Part shown: piece after piece, positions 1 to 7,612 of the stretch
Layout of the letters: each line of letters starts with the position of its first letter
How positions within the stretch are numbered: the stretch's first letter is position 1
Source of the DNA: Clostridium sp. AF15-31
GTDB taxonomy: Bacteria; Bacillota; Clostridia; Lachnospirales; Lachnospiraceae
NCBI RefSeq assembly: GCF_003461625.1
Contig: NZ_QTXL01000001.1
Coordinates: 186,001 to 250,000 of the forward strand
DNA: 64,000 bases
Direction of reading: 5' to 3'
Position numbers and translations under genes: made by a program
The notes under the pieces: model-generated
The model's input: the letters and a program-made list of their open reading frames with translations, nothing else
What the model was told of the DNA's origin: nothing
The model's database searches: none

Positions 1-29
1 GGTGTTTGTGCAAGGACTTATTCTTTTCA

Positions 30-677
30 CTATTGTAAACCTGCAATTATGAGTAAAACTGACAACAGCATATATCCAACGCCAAGTATTCCGATAATTT
101 TGATCTTGCATTTCTTGAATATTGACAACACAATCAACGCAACGATCGGATTTAAAAGCAGACACCATTTTGAAACTGCAAGTGCGCCTGTTATAATAGC
201 GATCGCAACAATAATTGTTCCACCAAGCCACAGTGTCAGTCCGCCGATAAGCATTGGTATCTTTGTGATCGGATCGATCGCCTGCAAAATCTCATCACAT
301 TCGCTGTCTGACATTTTTTTGCTCAACTTCTGATATATAAGTGGTTTCATACAGAAATACATATGGCACAGAAGACCTGTATAGCATCCGATGAGTGTAT
401 TGATTTTCAATGCTACAGCCAGTGGTGTGCTTTGTTTTACTATTAGATCTGCAAGAAGCCACAGCGTAACATAAGCACCCGGCTGTCCAAAAAAGGATAA
501 CCAGAAGGACAACTTAAATCTCTTGGTCGGAACCTCTGCCCACCATGGCTGGACTCCATTTAAAGATATGTTCTCATTCTCACCAGGCTTACCCGGCTTG
601 ATAAGTGGCAGGTCTGCTAATGCAGCTACAAAGTTACTGATAATTCCGAAGATTCCTACGGCAACATAAATGTTCAT
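30..677 (-). CDS. DUF6796-like multi-pass membrane protein
   Basis: Hydrophobic 215-residue protein with about six predicted membrane segments and a short soluble loop around residues 30-50. It resembles the gene at 6073-6693 in length, in topology and in the amphipathic stretch before the second membrane segment, so the two look like distant paralogues; I associate this type with the DUF6796 family, from memory only. No catalytic motif is visible and the function is unknown. The ATG is preceded by an AAGGGGAG-type ribosome binding site. Its promoter (boxes at 754-759 and 777-782) carries an 18-bp palindrome on the predicted start site, nearly identical to one in front of the gene at 2407, which suggests shared repression. 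Confidence 0.7.
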   Translation of the reverse strand: MNIYVAVGIFGIISNFVAALADLPLIKPGKPGENENISLNGVQPWWAEVPTKRFKLSFWLSFFGQPGAYVTLWLLADLIVKQSTPLAVALKINTLIGCYTGLLCHMYFCMKPLIYQKLSKKMSDSECDEILQAIDPITKIPMLIGGLTLWLGGTIIVAIAIITGALAVSKWCLLLNPIVALIVLSIFKKCKIKIIGILGVGYMLLSVLLIIAGLQ

Positions 678-729
678 ATCATTCTCCCCTTATGTTTTAT
701 TTTTTGTGATTATATAGATAACAGCTATC

Positions 730-782
730 GGTTAGTGTTATCTAACCAGATAGATTCTACACTCTTTTACAGAATTCTGCAA
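730..782 (-). promoter_or_regulatory. Promoter with palindromic operator for the gene at 30-677
   Basis: On the minus strand, TTGCAG (777-782), a 17-bp spacer and TAGAAT (754-759) form a fair sigma-A promoter. The perfect palindrome GGTTAG-N6-CTAACC (730-747) covers the expected start site. A second inverted repeat, TAGATAACA/TGTTATCTA (715-723 with 736-744), overlaps it. The core GTTAG-N6-CTAAC matches the site at 2927-2942 in 14 of 16 positions. I infer a repressor operator; the regulator is not identifiable in this window. Confidence 0.55.
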
Positions 783-833
783 TATATTCTTAAAAGGAAA
801 TCCTAACCGGGACTCTATCCCAAATAAAATATC

Positions 834-1433
834 CTACATCTTAAAAATCTGCTTTGCCTTGCCATTTGTAAATTGTATAACCGGTCCTGAAATTATAACT
901 GTGATGATCGTACATACTCCAAACTTCCCTCCCATAAGCACACCTGTCACGACCATTAAAATATCTAATATCATACGAACGATCTTAACCTGCCAGTTAT
1001 TCTTCTCTGCCAATGCAAAGGTTACTGCTTCATAAGAACCCCTGCCAAGAGATGCAGATGCATACAGACCTGTTCCAACTGCAAATAAGACCACACCTGC
1101 CAGCATAATGAAGAAATTTATCCACATATATTTGCTGTATATATGGCATTTTGCAAACAAATCCACACACCCACTGTACACAACCTGATACAAAAATGTT
1201 CCTATATGAATCTGCGACCTGTCATAAATAGCCGCAAATAAGATCATCACAACAGCTACAACAAACGAAGCCATTCCGATACTTATATGAAATGTTTCTG
1301 AAATACCCTGCCACAAAACTGCAAGTGTTGCGCCTCCAAATCCCGCATACAAGGCAAGTGTGATTCCATAAGCTGCAATAACAGAACCTACTATAATTAT
1401 CACTATTTTTTTCAACCAATTCTTTGATGACAT
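834..1433 (-). CDS. YczE/YyaS/YitT-type membrane protein
   Basis: About 199 residues with five or six membrane segments and glycine-rich turns (ALYAGFGGATL, LYASASLGRGSYEA), the pattern of the YczE/YyaS/YitT group of integral membrane proteins; the transported substrate is unknown. The reading frame is open 37 codons further upstream, but the ATG at 1433 has a strong GGAGGAA site at the right distance, and the longer version would run through a terminator hairpin, so the short start is preferred. The gene has its own consensus promoter at 1558-1586 and a hairpin followed by a T-run between promoter and start, so transcription is probably attenuated. Confidence 0.7.
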   Translation of the reverse strand: MSSKNWLKKIVIIIVGSVIAAYGITLALYAGFGGATLAVLWQGISETFHISIGMASFVVAVVMILFAAIYDRSQIHIGTFLYQVVYSGCVDLFAKCHIYSKYMWINFFIMLAGVVLFAVGTGLYASASLGRGSYEAVTFALAEKNNWQVKIVRMILDILMVVTGVLMGGKFGVCTIITVIISGPVIQFTNGKAKQIFKM

Positions 1434-1465
1434 TATGTTCTTCCTCCATCTTCTGTAATTATATA

Positions 1466-1523
1466 AATAAAAAAGACTATAGAGCATACTGTTATGTTCA
1501 GAAACAGCAAAATCTATAGTCTT
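1466..1523 (-). ncRNA. Terminator-type leader (candidate attenuator) of the YczE-type gene
   Basis: Read on the minus strand, AAGACTATAGA (arm at 1513-1523) pairs with TCTATAGTCTT (1473-1483) and is followed by a T-run. Inside is a second helix, CTGTT/AACAG. The hairpin lies between a dedicated promoter (start near 1551) and the RBS about 40 nt downstream. Termination here would prevent expression of the gene, which is the layout of a riboswitch or attenuator. No known riboswitch core was recognised. It could simply end transcripts arriving from the gene at 1728. Confidence 0.5.
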
Positions 1524-1557
1524 CTTTAACGCCGAGACAAGCATTTATATTGTTCTA

Positions 1558-1586
1558 TATATACTGCATTGTATTGTTTTTGTCAA
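1558..1586 (-). promoter_or_regulatory. Sigma-A promoter of the YczE-type gene
   Basis: A perfect TTGACA (read on the minus strand, 1581-1586), a 17-bp spacer and TATATA (1558-1563). The predicted start near 1551 leaves a leader of roughly 118 nt that contains the terminator hairpin. Confidence 0.6.
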
Positions 1587-1727
1587 TTTCCTTACCTCTT
1601 TATCATTCCAATTTATTTTTTCACTTGACTATAATTTCATTTTTTTCCTAAATACGAAAGTTGCAAAAGACAAATGCACAAATGAAATCCAGAATGAAGA
1701 TGCGCAGATCGTTGAAAATGCAATGTA

Positions 1728-2351
1728 TTAAATTCTGGTCACATGGAAATTACAGCAGTCATCCCCCTGTGCCAGTGTCTTTGTCCGATGTAACTGTCCG
1801 CCTTCATTCCGGTAATTCCTCTCATCCATATTACACAGACACGGAACGAATTCAAAACAGTTTTCCCTCTTACCGAGCTTACAGATACCACATTCCGTAT
1901 ATGTATTATAGAATTCATCGATTCCCTTTTCGTAATGGAATTTCCAGTCAAGCTCATATTTTGATGTCTGGCTTGCTATACTTTCCTGCACTTTTTTATC
2001 CTGTACCTCATCTGTAAATAACATACATTTTTTATTTGCATGTGCCTTCACCATAAACGGCGAGTCAAATACCGCAGTTACCATCTCGTTTACAACATCG
2101 GGATCGATCTTATCCGGCTCTGCTTTATGTAAGGAGAAGACAAATGCTGCAATATACAGATTCATTTCCAATGAACTTCCCCCTATGTCCGGGGTTCTCA
2201 AAAGCATCGCCTTGAATTCACGTTTTACCTTTTTCTTATAGTCTTTCATATCCATATCCGGATTTATCTCTGCAAGTCTGGCTAAGGCTGATTTAAAACA
2301 TAACAATTCTACTGCTTTTGCATAAATTCCGTATTTCAGCATACTTATCAT
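1728..2351 (-). CDS. L-2-amino-thiazoline-4-carboxylate (ATC) hydrolase-like protein
   Basis: A 207-residue soluble protein. The C-terminal third has the pattern I associate with the ATC hydrolase family: CGIC near residue 160, a second cysteine pair followed by MDE (PCLCNMDE), and L.RT.TLAQGDDCC.F at the end. In pseudomonads the founding member opens the thiazoline ring in conversion of ATC to cysteine; most clostridial members are uncharacterised, so the substrate here is unknown. It lies 55 bp downstream of the membrane protein at 2407, probably in one transcript. An internal ATG four codons in is an alternative start. Confidence 0.7.
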   Translation of the reverse strand: MISMLKYGIYAKAVELLCFKSALARLAEINPDMDMKDYKKKVKREFKAMLLRTPDIGGSSLEMNLYIAAFVFSLHKAEPDKIDPDVVNEMVTAVFDSPFMVKAHANKKCMLFTDEVQDKKVQESIASQTSKYELDWKFHYEKGIDEFYNTYTECGICKLGKRENCFEFVPCLCNMDERNYRNEGGQLHRTKTLAQGDDCCNFHVTRI

Positions 2352-2406
2352 CTATCCTTTCGTTTTCCAATGGCTCTTATTTCTTCAGGATCTGTGCGAT
2401 CTCACT

Positions 2407-2898
2407 TTAAAAAAGTGTACAGATCCATGCAACTACAGCACAGATCGGAATATAAATAATGAAATGTAATATGTGTGTCTTCTTGTTATATCCGAACATA
2501 TGCGGACCCACAACACCTTTCAGTTCCGGGTAGAAATGTGGGAAGAAGTTCGAATGACAGAGAAGCACCCAGTCAAAAAAGCAGATATCATAGATCTCCA
2601 TGCAATAAAGCATGATAAGGAATCGTGCAAAGAAATTTAAAAATCCATAATCATTTTTTACACCATCCCATACGCCTAGAACAACCGCACCTATAAACAT
2701 AAGAAGTGCGATTACTTCTATGATCCAGCCGATTGCATGTGCACCACGGAACCGCTCTTTCGAATCTGGAATGGCTTCCAGATTCTCCTTGGGTGCAGAC
2801 GAGAAAAACCTCTTATCCTGAATAAAACCGACTACTCCATATAAAATGAGGAAATACGCCACCCAGATCATAACCGTTGCAACTATCGTTATCACCAT
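2407..2898 (-). CDS. Integral membrane protein, partner of the ATC-hydrolase-like gene
   Basis: A 163-residue protein with about four membrane segments (residues 5-25, 55-77, 85-105, 143-162) and a conserved-looking acidic/aromatic segment (MEIYDICFFDW) in the third. I do not recognise a named family. An AGGAGG-type RBS precedes the ATG. It is the first gene of a probable two-gene transcript with the ATC-hydrolase-like gene and has a palindromic operator on its predicted start site. Confidence 0.65.
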   Translation of the reverse strand: MVITIVATVMIWVAYFLILYGVVGFIQDKRFFSSAPKENLEAIPDSKERFRGAHAIGWIIEVIALLMFIGAVVLGVWDGVKNDYGFLNFFARFLIMLYCMEIYDICFFDWVLLCHSNFFPHFYPELKGVVGPHMFGYNKKTHILHFIIYIPICAVVAWICTLF

Positions 2899-2926
2899 TT
2901 TACTCTCAACCTCCTAAGTACTTTAA

Positions 2927-2974
2927 GTTAGTTCTATCTAACGATCATTATAGCATACTGACTTATGATTACAA
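2927..2974 (-). promoter_or_regulatory. Promoter with palindromic operator for the gene at 2407-2898
   Basis: On the minus strand, TTGTAA (2969-2974), a 16-bp spacer and a perfect TATAAT (2947-2952). The palindrome GTTAG-N6-CTAAC (2927-2942) begins 4 bp after the -10 box and covers the expected start. It matches the site in front of the gene at 30-677 in 14 of 16 positions. Confidence 0.6.
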
Positions 2975-3001
2975 GCCACTTTCCCCTTATAATTCCTTAT
3001 A

Positions 3002-3027
3002 TAAAAAGATGGGAGCCTGTGCTCCCA
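3002..3027 (-). terminator. Terminator of the MATE gene
   Basis: TGGGAGC/GCTCCCA hairpin (3010-3016 with 3021-3027) followed on the minus strand by TCTTTTT, beginning about ten bases after the MATE stop codon. Confidence 0.8.
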
Positions 3028-3037
3028 CCTTCATAAC

Positions 3038-4405
3038 CTAACTTAATTTTTCTACCTTGTTTCTCTGTATTCTCTTCAAAAATACATATCCCACTAAGCA
3101 TGAGACAAATTCCGTAATTGGGAACGCCCACCAGATCAACGAAACACCCATCTGACCATTTCTTACAAAGAAAGAAAAAATAGCTGCCAATGGCAATATG
3201 ATCACAAGCTGTCTGAGAAGTGATATGACAAGCGACTCAAGACCGCCATTCAATGCCTGATAGATTCCCTGATATGCCACATTGATTCCGGCAAATATAA
3301 AACTGATCGAGATAATTCTCATTGCACCGATAAAATACGCTCTTGACTGACCTGCATTGAACAGCGAAGCAAAGGCATTTGGAAAAATCTCTGTGATGAG
3401 AACGCCCAGGATCATCAATGCTATGGTATAAATAAGACCATAGCGGATTCCATCTTTGATCCTTTTTTTGCTTCCCATACCATATGCAAAAGCTATGATT
3501 GGCGTGATCGCATCTCTCAGGCCAAATGCAAGAAACAATACAAACTGCTGCACCTTATAAAACAATCCATATGCCGTCTGGGCGGAAGGATTGAATTTTA
3601 AAATAAGATTCATCGCATAAACCATAATTGACATAAGTGCCTGTGCAATGATAGCAGGAAGACCAATGGAATATATCTCTTTCATAGTTCTGGCACTTGG
3701 CTTCATATGTTTTATTCCATGTTCAAATTCCTTATTTAACTTCAGATGAAATACCAGAAGCAAACCGGCAGATACAATCTGTCCTATGACGGTAGCATAT
3801 GCGGCTCCCGCTACTCCCATTTCCGGAACAGGTCCGATACCATAGATCATGATCGGGTCAAGAATAATATTTATAACAGCTCCCGTAACCTGACCAATCG
3901 TTGAATAAAGGGAACGTCCTGTTGCCTGTAATAATTTTTCAAATAATGAAAAGAAGATAATGCCAAAGGACAACACACAGCAGATCCGCAAGTATGTTGT
4001 TCCCATCGAGATAACTTCCGGATCAACGGTCTGTGATGAGATGTAGGCTTTCACCCCAAAGATACCAAATAACAGACATACCACATAAATAATTCCACCA
4101 AGAAATAAACTGTTGCCTGCAACTCTTGCTGCTTTTTTCATATCTCTCTGCCCAAGTGTCATGGCAAGAAGTGCATTTGTTCCTACACCTGTTCCGATTC
4201 CTACAGCCACCATAAGCATCTGAACCGGAAATACCAGTGTGAGTGCATTTAATGCCGCTTCACTCCCCACCTCCATATTGCCTACAAATGCACTGTCCAC
4301 AATATTATAGACCGCCTGCAATGCCATCGATAAGATCATCGGTATTCCCATCTGAACCATCAGCTTATTTACCGGCATCTCCCTCATCTTATTACTTTCT
4401 GCCAT
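3038..4405 (-). CDS. MATE family efflux transporter
   Basis: 455 residues with twelve predicted membrane helices in two homologous halves, starting [20 protein letters not shown] and containing the family's typical [13 protein letters not shown] segment around residue 165 and the mirrored ALNGGLESL segment near 390. MATE proteins export cationic drugs or metabolites in exchange for Na+ or H+; the substrate cannot be read from sequence. An AAGGAGGATT-type RBS precedes the ATG. The gene stands alone: own promoter at 4565-4593, two terminator hairpins in the leader, and a terminator just after the stop. This suggests expression is induced by antitermination, perhaps by a substrate of the pump. 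Confidence 0.9.
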   Translation of the reverse strand: MAESNKMREMPVNKLMVQMGIPMILSMALQAVYNIVDSAFVGNMEVGSEAALNALTLVFPVQMLMVAVGIGTGVGTNALLAMTLGQRDMKKAARVAGNSLFLGGIIYVVCLLFGIFGVKAYISSQTVDPEVISMGTTYLRICCVLSFGIIFFSLFEKLLQATGRSLYSTIGQVTGAVINIILDPIMIYGIGPVPEMGVAGAAYATVIGQIVSAGLLLVFHLKLNKEFEHGIKHMKPSARTMKEIYSIGLPAIIAQALMSIMVYAMNLILKFNPSAQTAYGLFYKVQQFVLFLAFGLRDAITPIIAFAYGMGSKKRIKDGIRYGLIYTIALMILGVLITEIFPNAFASLFNAGQSRAYFIGAMRIISISFIFAGINVAYQGIYQALNGGLESLVISLLRQLVIILPLAAIFSFFVRNGQMGVSLIWWAFPITEFVSCLVGYVFLKRIQRNKVEKLS

Positions 4406-4431
4406 CTTAATTTAATCCTCCTTTTTCACAC

Positions 4432-4489
4432 AAAAAAAAGTGTGTACTTATCTTATAAGTTGGACTTACGCTGATAAGCTACACACTTT
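4432..4489 (-). ncRNA. MATE leader hairpin 2 (terminator-type)
   Basis: On the minus strand AAAGTGTGTA (4480-4489) pairs with TACACACTTT (4437-4446), extended inward by CTTATC/GATAAG with one bulged G, and is followed by a run of T. The loop contains GCGTAAGTCCA, and GTAGC sits on the 5' side of the stem; hairpin 1 has the same elements. The run ends about 30 nt before the MATE start codon. Candidate regulatory RNA; no known riboswitch class recognised. Confidence 0.6.
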
Positions 4490-4508
4490 CTAATGACAAT
4501 ATATAATT

Positions 4509-4555
4509 AAAAAAACGAGCAGCAAAACTGGATTTACGCATGTTTGCTACTCGTT
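4509..4555 (-). ncRNA. MATE leader hairpin 1 (terminator-type)
   Basis: On the minus strand a 13-bp stem (4543-4555 with 4514-4526) that is complete if one U-G wobble is allowed, followed by seven T. On the plus strand that wobble would be an A-C mismatch, so the minus strand is the transcribed one. The loop contains GCGTAAATCCA, near-identical to hairpin 2. It begins within a few bases of the predicted transcription start. Confidence 0.6.
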
Positions 4556-4564
4556 CAAGACGTT

Positions 4565-4593
4565 ATTATATTTCTCATTTTCGAAAAAGTCAA
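4565..4593 (-). promoter_or_regulatory. Sigma-A promoter of the MATE leader
   Basis: TTGACT (4588-4593, read on the minus strand), 17-bp spacer, TATAAT (4565-4570). The predicted start near 4558 puts both terminator hairpins at the very 5' end of the MATE mRNA. Confidence 0.7.
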
Positions 4594-4595
4594 AC

Positions 4596-4631
4596 GAAAA
4601 ATTGGGATGGCTTTAATCCGACAATCCATCC
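4596..4631 (-). terminator. Terminator of the nucleotidyltransferase gene
   Basis: GGATGG/CCATCC hairpin (4626-4631 with 4605-4610) followed on the minus strand by CAATTTTT. It ends the upstream transcript before the MATE promoter. Confidence 0.55.
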
Positions 4632-4661
4632 AGTGAATTGCAGAAAGATAAAAACCGTCTG

Positions 4662-4958
4662 TTAAATTTCTCGTCCATATTGCCTGATATCCTCCAATAA
4701 TAACTGATTCCTACAGGTATCCATATTCACTAAATCCACACTGAAAAGTGTTGGCAATTCTTCCACTTTTTCAACAAGTGATTCAAAGTTATCCACACCC
4801 GAAACAGCAATATCAATATCGCTTCTTTCCATCGCTGTACCTTTTGCCCTTGAACCATATAATATTACTTCTTTTGCACGAAAACTTCTGCACAGCTTTG
4901 CAACTTCCTGCATAACTTCTTCTGCTCTCACGAATGCCACCTGCCTTGTCTTACCCAT
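4662..4958 (-). CDS. Minimal nucleotidyltransferase (MNT/KNTase-type), orphan
   Basis: A 98-residue single domain with the nucleotidyltransferase signature GSRAKG (residues 36-41) and the metal-binding DID (53-55), followed by VDLVN with the third acidic residue. Such MNT proteins usually sit next to a HEPN partner, where they act as antitoxins that AMPylate or otherwise neutralise the HEPN RNase. No HEPN-like gene is adjacent: the upstream neighbour is the U32-like protein and downstream is MATE. It may be a relic of a toxin-antitoxin pair or act alone. Start chosen as the first ATG. Confidence 0.75.
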   Translation of the reverse strand: MGKTRQVAFVRAEEVMQEVAKLCRSFRAKEVILYGSRAKGTAMERSDIDIAVSGVDNFESLVEKVEELPTLFSVDLVNMDTCRNQLLLEDIRQYGREI

Positions 4959-5003
4959 ATAGCCTTATATTAACATTACAGGTTCTGATTCGCAATTGCT
5001 TCG

Positions 5004-5960
5004 CTAAAAAAGATCCAGCATATTATCCAGATAGACAGCCTCCCGGACGTGCAGTTGATATTCCGGTTTTGTCATATAATAAAGCAAAAATTCCAGGACC
5101 AACGCACTGCCAAGACTCCGCCCCTCAATCTTAAAATGAGAAAATCCCATCGGCAGATACGTTTCTTTTATATCATTGATTCCGATAAATCCCGGATTTG
5201 TCATTGCCTTTGAAAAACGATAACCGCCCATGACATCTGAAGCCGTACACTCATGCTCCGGGCAATCCTCTCCAAGATTCTTGCGACTGACCGTTTCATA
5301 ACATTTGCGTCTGTCCTTACAGCCAAAGGAACAACATTCATTACACAGGAATTCCACTTTATCCCTCTGTGACTGTGTCAGTGTTTCCCATTTGTCCCAT
5401 GCCTTATTCAATCGGAAATCCGGCACAACATAACGGAAATCTTCCCGATCTGTCTCCTTTACCAACTCCTCAAAATCTGTCAGAACCTTTGTAGTCGATG
5501 ATACAAAATAAAAACCCGGATACTGCTTTTTCAGGTAATCCAACAACAGCTCCGAATGGACGATCACCCCATTTTCTGCCTTTCCATTTTTCTCAAATAA
5601 TCTGCAAAGCTCGTTACATCTCTTATCTGCCAGATGCTCCTCGCAAAGCAGCGAGTTACTGAAGGTCAGCCGGGCTGAGATTCCATACTCGTCCATCAAT
5701 TCCCGAACATCCTCCGGATCACAATCACCATATCCAACACGTCCGCCACCCCACAGGCAGTCCGCCGGAGCACCATAGATCGAACCGATCTCGCACCAGT
5801 CATAGAAATATTCTCTGTGCTCACGGAACAATGGCAGGAAGATACGATACAGCTCATAGAATTCGAACAGTCCCGGCAAATGATAATATGCTGTTTTATC
5901 TGTATGAATACATGCGTTTTTCGGTGCTTTACTAAATGTAATTGTAAATGGCTTCTGCAT
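5004..5960 (-). CDS. U32-peptidase-like protein with cysteine cluster
   Basis: 318 residues. A FKIEGR motif near residue 280 is the hallmark I know from U32-family proteins (peptidases, RlhA/TrhP-type hydroxylation factors, UbiU/UbiV). Upstream of it lies a cysteine-rich region (CNECCSFGC, RRKC, CPEHEC between about 208 and 240) suited to holding an iron-sulfur cluster, as in UbiU/UbiV. Another short cysteine pattern (CDPED, CEEH, CNELC) lies in the first half. No signal peptide or membrane segment. Substrate unknown; the rest of the sequence is divergent, so the family call is tentative. Confidence 0.5.
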   Translation of the reverse strand: MQKPFTITFSKAPKNACIHTDKTAYYHLPGLFEFYELYRIFLPLFREHREYFYDWCEIGSIYGAPADCLWGGGRVGYGDCDPEDVRELMDEYGISARLTFSNSLLCEEHLADKRCNELCRLFEKNGKAENGVIVHSELLLDYLKKQYPGFYFVSSTTKVLTDFEELVKETDREDFRYVVPDFRLNKAWDKWETLTQSQRDKVEFLCNECCSFGCKDRRKCYETVSRKNLGEDCPEHECTASDVMGGYRFSKAMTNPGFIGINDIKETYLPMGFSHFKIEGRSLGSALVLEFLLYYMTKPEYQLHVREAVYLDNMLDLF

Positions 5961-6072
5961 ATATTACCTCATTTTATACTTTTTTTTACATTTTCCTTTA
6001 TTTTATACTTTTTTACAAGATAATTTCTATAAAGTAAGAACGCCGATAGTTCCCGGCTCTCGAACGTGACCA

Positions 6073-6693
6073 TTATATAAGAAAAAGCAACCCGGCAAAC
6101 ATAATCACCCCGATTACATTTGCTTTTGCCGGAAGTTTTGTTGGCAGGATCACGATTGCAAGCGGCAGCAGATTAAAAATACATGCCCATGCCGGAAGTG
6201 AAGTTTTTCCTGTCACAACAGCAATAAAAAATGCTGCCGCAAATACCAACATTCCCAGATATCCCAGATACATTGTATAACAGGTTGTCTTAAAGAAATC
6301 CCATACCGCGTGCAGAGCTTCTTCTGTCAGATTTAATTTTACAAAAAACCATTCAACCAGACAACAGAACAGATGATGCAATGCAAGATTGATAAACATG
6401 ACAAGTGTTGCTATCAGCATGATCAGATAATATGTTTCTGAATACTGCTGCATCCAGTCACAAAGAGCTATGTATCCGAATATCTCAAGCGTCATTGCAC
6501 ACACGCCCAACAACATCGCAACCGACAGATTCTTCAGTGGCATTCCATGAAAGGCTACCTTGGATTTTTCATAATCCTTAAAATTTGTCAGATCGACTTT
6601 TCCATTTGGAGCATATGTCAGAAATCCATCTGAAATCCCACACAATATATGCCCGATCAATGCCATCACCATAAATATTTTCCACTGTAACAT
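6073..6693 (-). CDS. DUF6796-like multi-pass membrane protein
   Basis: 206 residues, about six membrane segments, with a short soluble segment after the first helix (residues 25-50) as in the gene at 30-677; the pair looks paralogous. Histidines cluster in the middle (LALHHLFCCLVEWFF). Function unknown. An AAAGGAGAAT-type RBS precedes the ATG. A strong terminator hairpin lies directly upstream, ending the MBL/esterase transcript, so this gene needs its own promoter; a weak TTGCAT-18-TAATAT candidate overlaps that hairpin. Confidence 0.65.
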   Translation of the reverse strand: MLQWKIFMVMALIGHILCGISDGFLTYAPNGKVDLTNFKDYEKSKVAFHGMPLKNLSVAMLLGVCAMTLEIFGYIALCDWMQQYSETYYLIMLIATLVMFINLALHHLFCCLVEWFFVKLNLTEEALHAVWDFFKTTCYTMYLGYLGMLVFAAAFFIAVVTGKTSLPAWACIFNLLPLAIVILPTKLPAKANVIGVIMFAGLLFLI

Positions 6694-6712
6694 AATATCT
6701 ATTCTCCTTTAT

Positions 6713-6762
6713 AAAAAAAATATGCCAATACAGTTAGCCTCTGCTAACTATATTAGCATATT
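6713..6762 (-). terminator. Strong terminator of the MBL-esterase operon
   Basis: A 20-bp stem (6743-6762 with 6719-6738), complete with U-G wobbles on the minus strand, loop AGAG, followed by T8. Its tip contains GTTAGC/GCTAAC, which resembles the operators at 730 and 2927 but is explained by the stem itself. Confidence 0.8.
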
Positions 6763-6765
6763 CTT

Positions 6766-6797
6766 CATCAACCATGCAAATGCTTTCGCCGTCCGGA
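6766..6797 (-). pseudogene. Remnant of an esterase 3' end
   Basis: These 32 bases match 7646-7677 at 31 positions. The other copy lies inside the esterase gene and encodes its C-terminal RTAKAFAWVM segment. The remnant sits just after the MBL stop codon, the place a second esterase-MBL-esterase arrangement would leave it. I read it as debris of a tandem duplication. Confidence 0.5.
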
Positions 6798-6805
6798 GCA
6801 CCATA

Positions 6806-7606
6806 TTAAATTATAAACGTTTCCAGATCATCCGGGATCAGAAGATTCCCACTGAAATATTTTCTTCCTTCTTCATAATACAATTCTTTTCGATGTGAAA
6901 GATTCCGATCCTCTGTATGATACAGCAGCAGATTTTTCACATGCAATTCTTCTGCAAACTCACAGGCATTTTTCACTGTTGAATGATGCTTCTCGTATGG
7001 ATGGAATATATCCGCCTGACCATCCAGACAAAATGCTTCGTGCAACAACCATGTACTGTTCTCTGCATACTTCTTTTCACATGGATTGTATGGTTCATCT
7101 CCGCAGCAGGTTAATCTCTCTCCATCTCCCAGTTCCATGCAGAAACCGAACTGTTTCGCTTTTGTGGATTGGATATCAAAAAATGTAACCCGTTTATTCA
7201 AAATTTCAACAGACTCTCCATTTTTAACTGCTATCAGATGCAGCCGTTTACCGATAAAATCTGTCTCTTTCTTTGGCAGAAGTTTTCTGGCCAGATCAAG
7301 CAGCAGATCAATGACTTCATCATGTGCATATATCACAGCTTCGCCTTCATATTCGCCCTGCTTCATATGCTGGCATATCATACGGATCATCCATATGATA
7401 CCCGTAATGTGATCGATATGTTTATGTGTCACAAAAATAGTTCTAACCTCTTTCCAGTCAATTCCGGCATGCTTTAACTGATGCAGAATGGCACTTCCAC
7501 CGCCACCATCCACCATAAAATATTCCTCATTTTCCTGCAACACAAAACAGGTGTTATAACATTCCGTAACAAGTGCACTTCCTGTTCCAAGCATCGTAAC
7601 ATTCAT
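6806..7606 (-). CDS. MBL-fold metallo-hydrolase, RNase Z-like
   Basis: 266 residues. The metal-binding motif THKHIDH (about 60-66) and further ligands CGDEP (about 168) and YHTED (about 230) match the metallo-beta-lactamase fold, close to the RNase Z/ElaC group, in which the motif is THxHxDH. The N-terminal GTGSA loop is also typical. A phosphodiester or similar bond is the likely target, but the usual RNase Z flexible arm is not evident, so tRNA 3' processing is not assumed. It starts 6 bp after the esterase gene ends; the two form an operon ended by the 20-bp-stem terminator. Confidence 0.8.
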   Translation of the reverse strand: MNVTMLGTGSALVTECYNTCFVLQENEEYFMVDGGGGSAILHQLKHAGIDWKEVRTIFVTHKHIDHITGIIWMIRMICQHMKQGEYEGEAVIYAHDEVIDLLLDLARKLLPKKETDFIGKRLHLIAVKNGESVEILNKRVTFFDIQSTKAKQFGFCMELGDGERLTCCGDEPYNPCEKKYAENSTWLLHEAFCLDGQADIFHPYEKHHSTVKNACEFAEELHVKNLLLYHTEDRNLSHRKELYYEEGRKYFSGNLLIPDDLETFII

Positions 7607-7612
7607 AAAGTA

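Noticed and set aside
834..1544. Longer start (1544) for the YczE-type gene
   Set aside because: The added 37 codons lie in the leader hairpin and beyond, with no RBS; GGAGGAA stands before the ATG at 1433.
6733..6748. Third GTTAG-N6-CTAAC palindrome, upstream of the gene at 6073
   Set aside because: It is the tip of a 20-bp terminator stem and matches the other two sites poorly outside the half-sites, so it is not counted as an operator.
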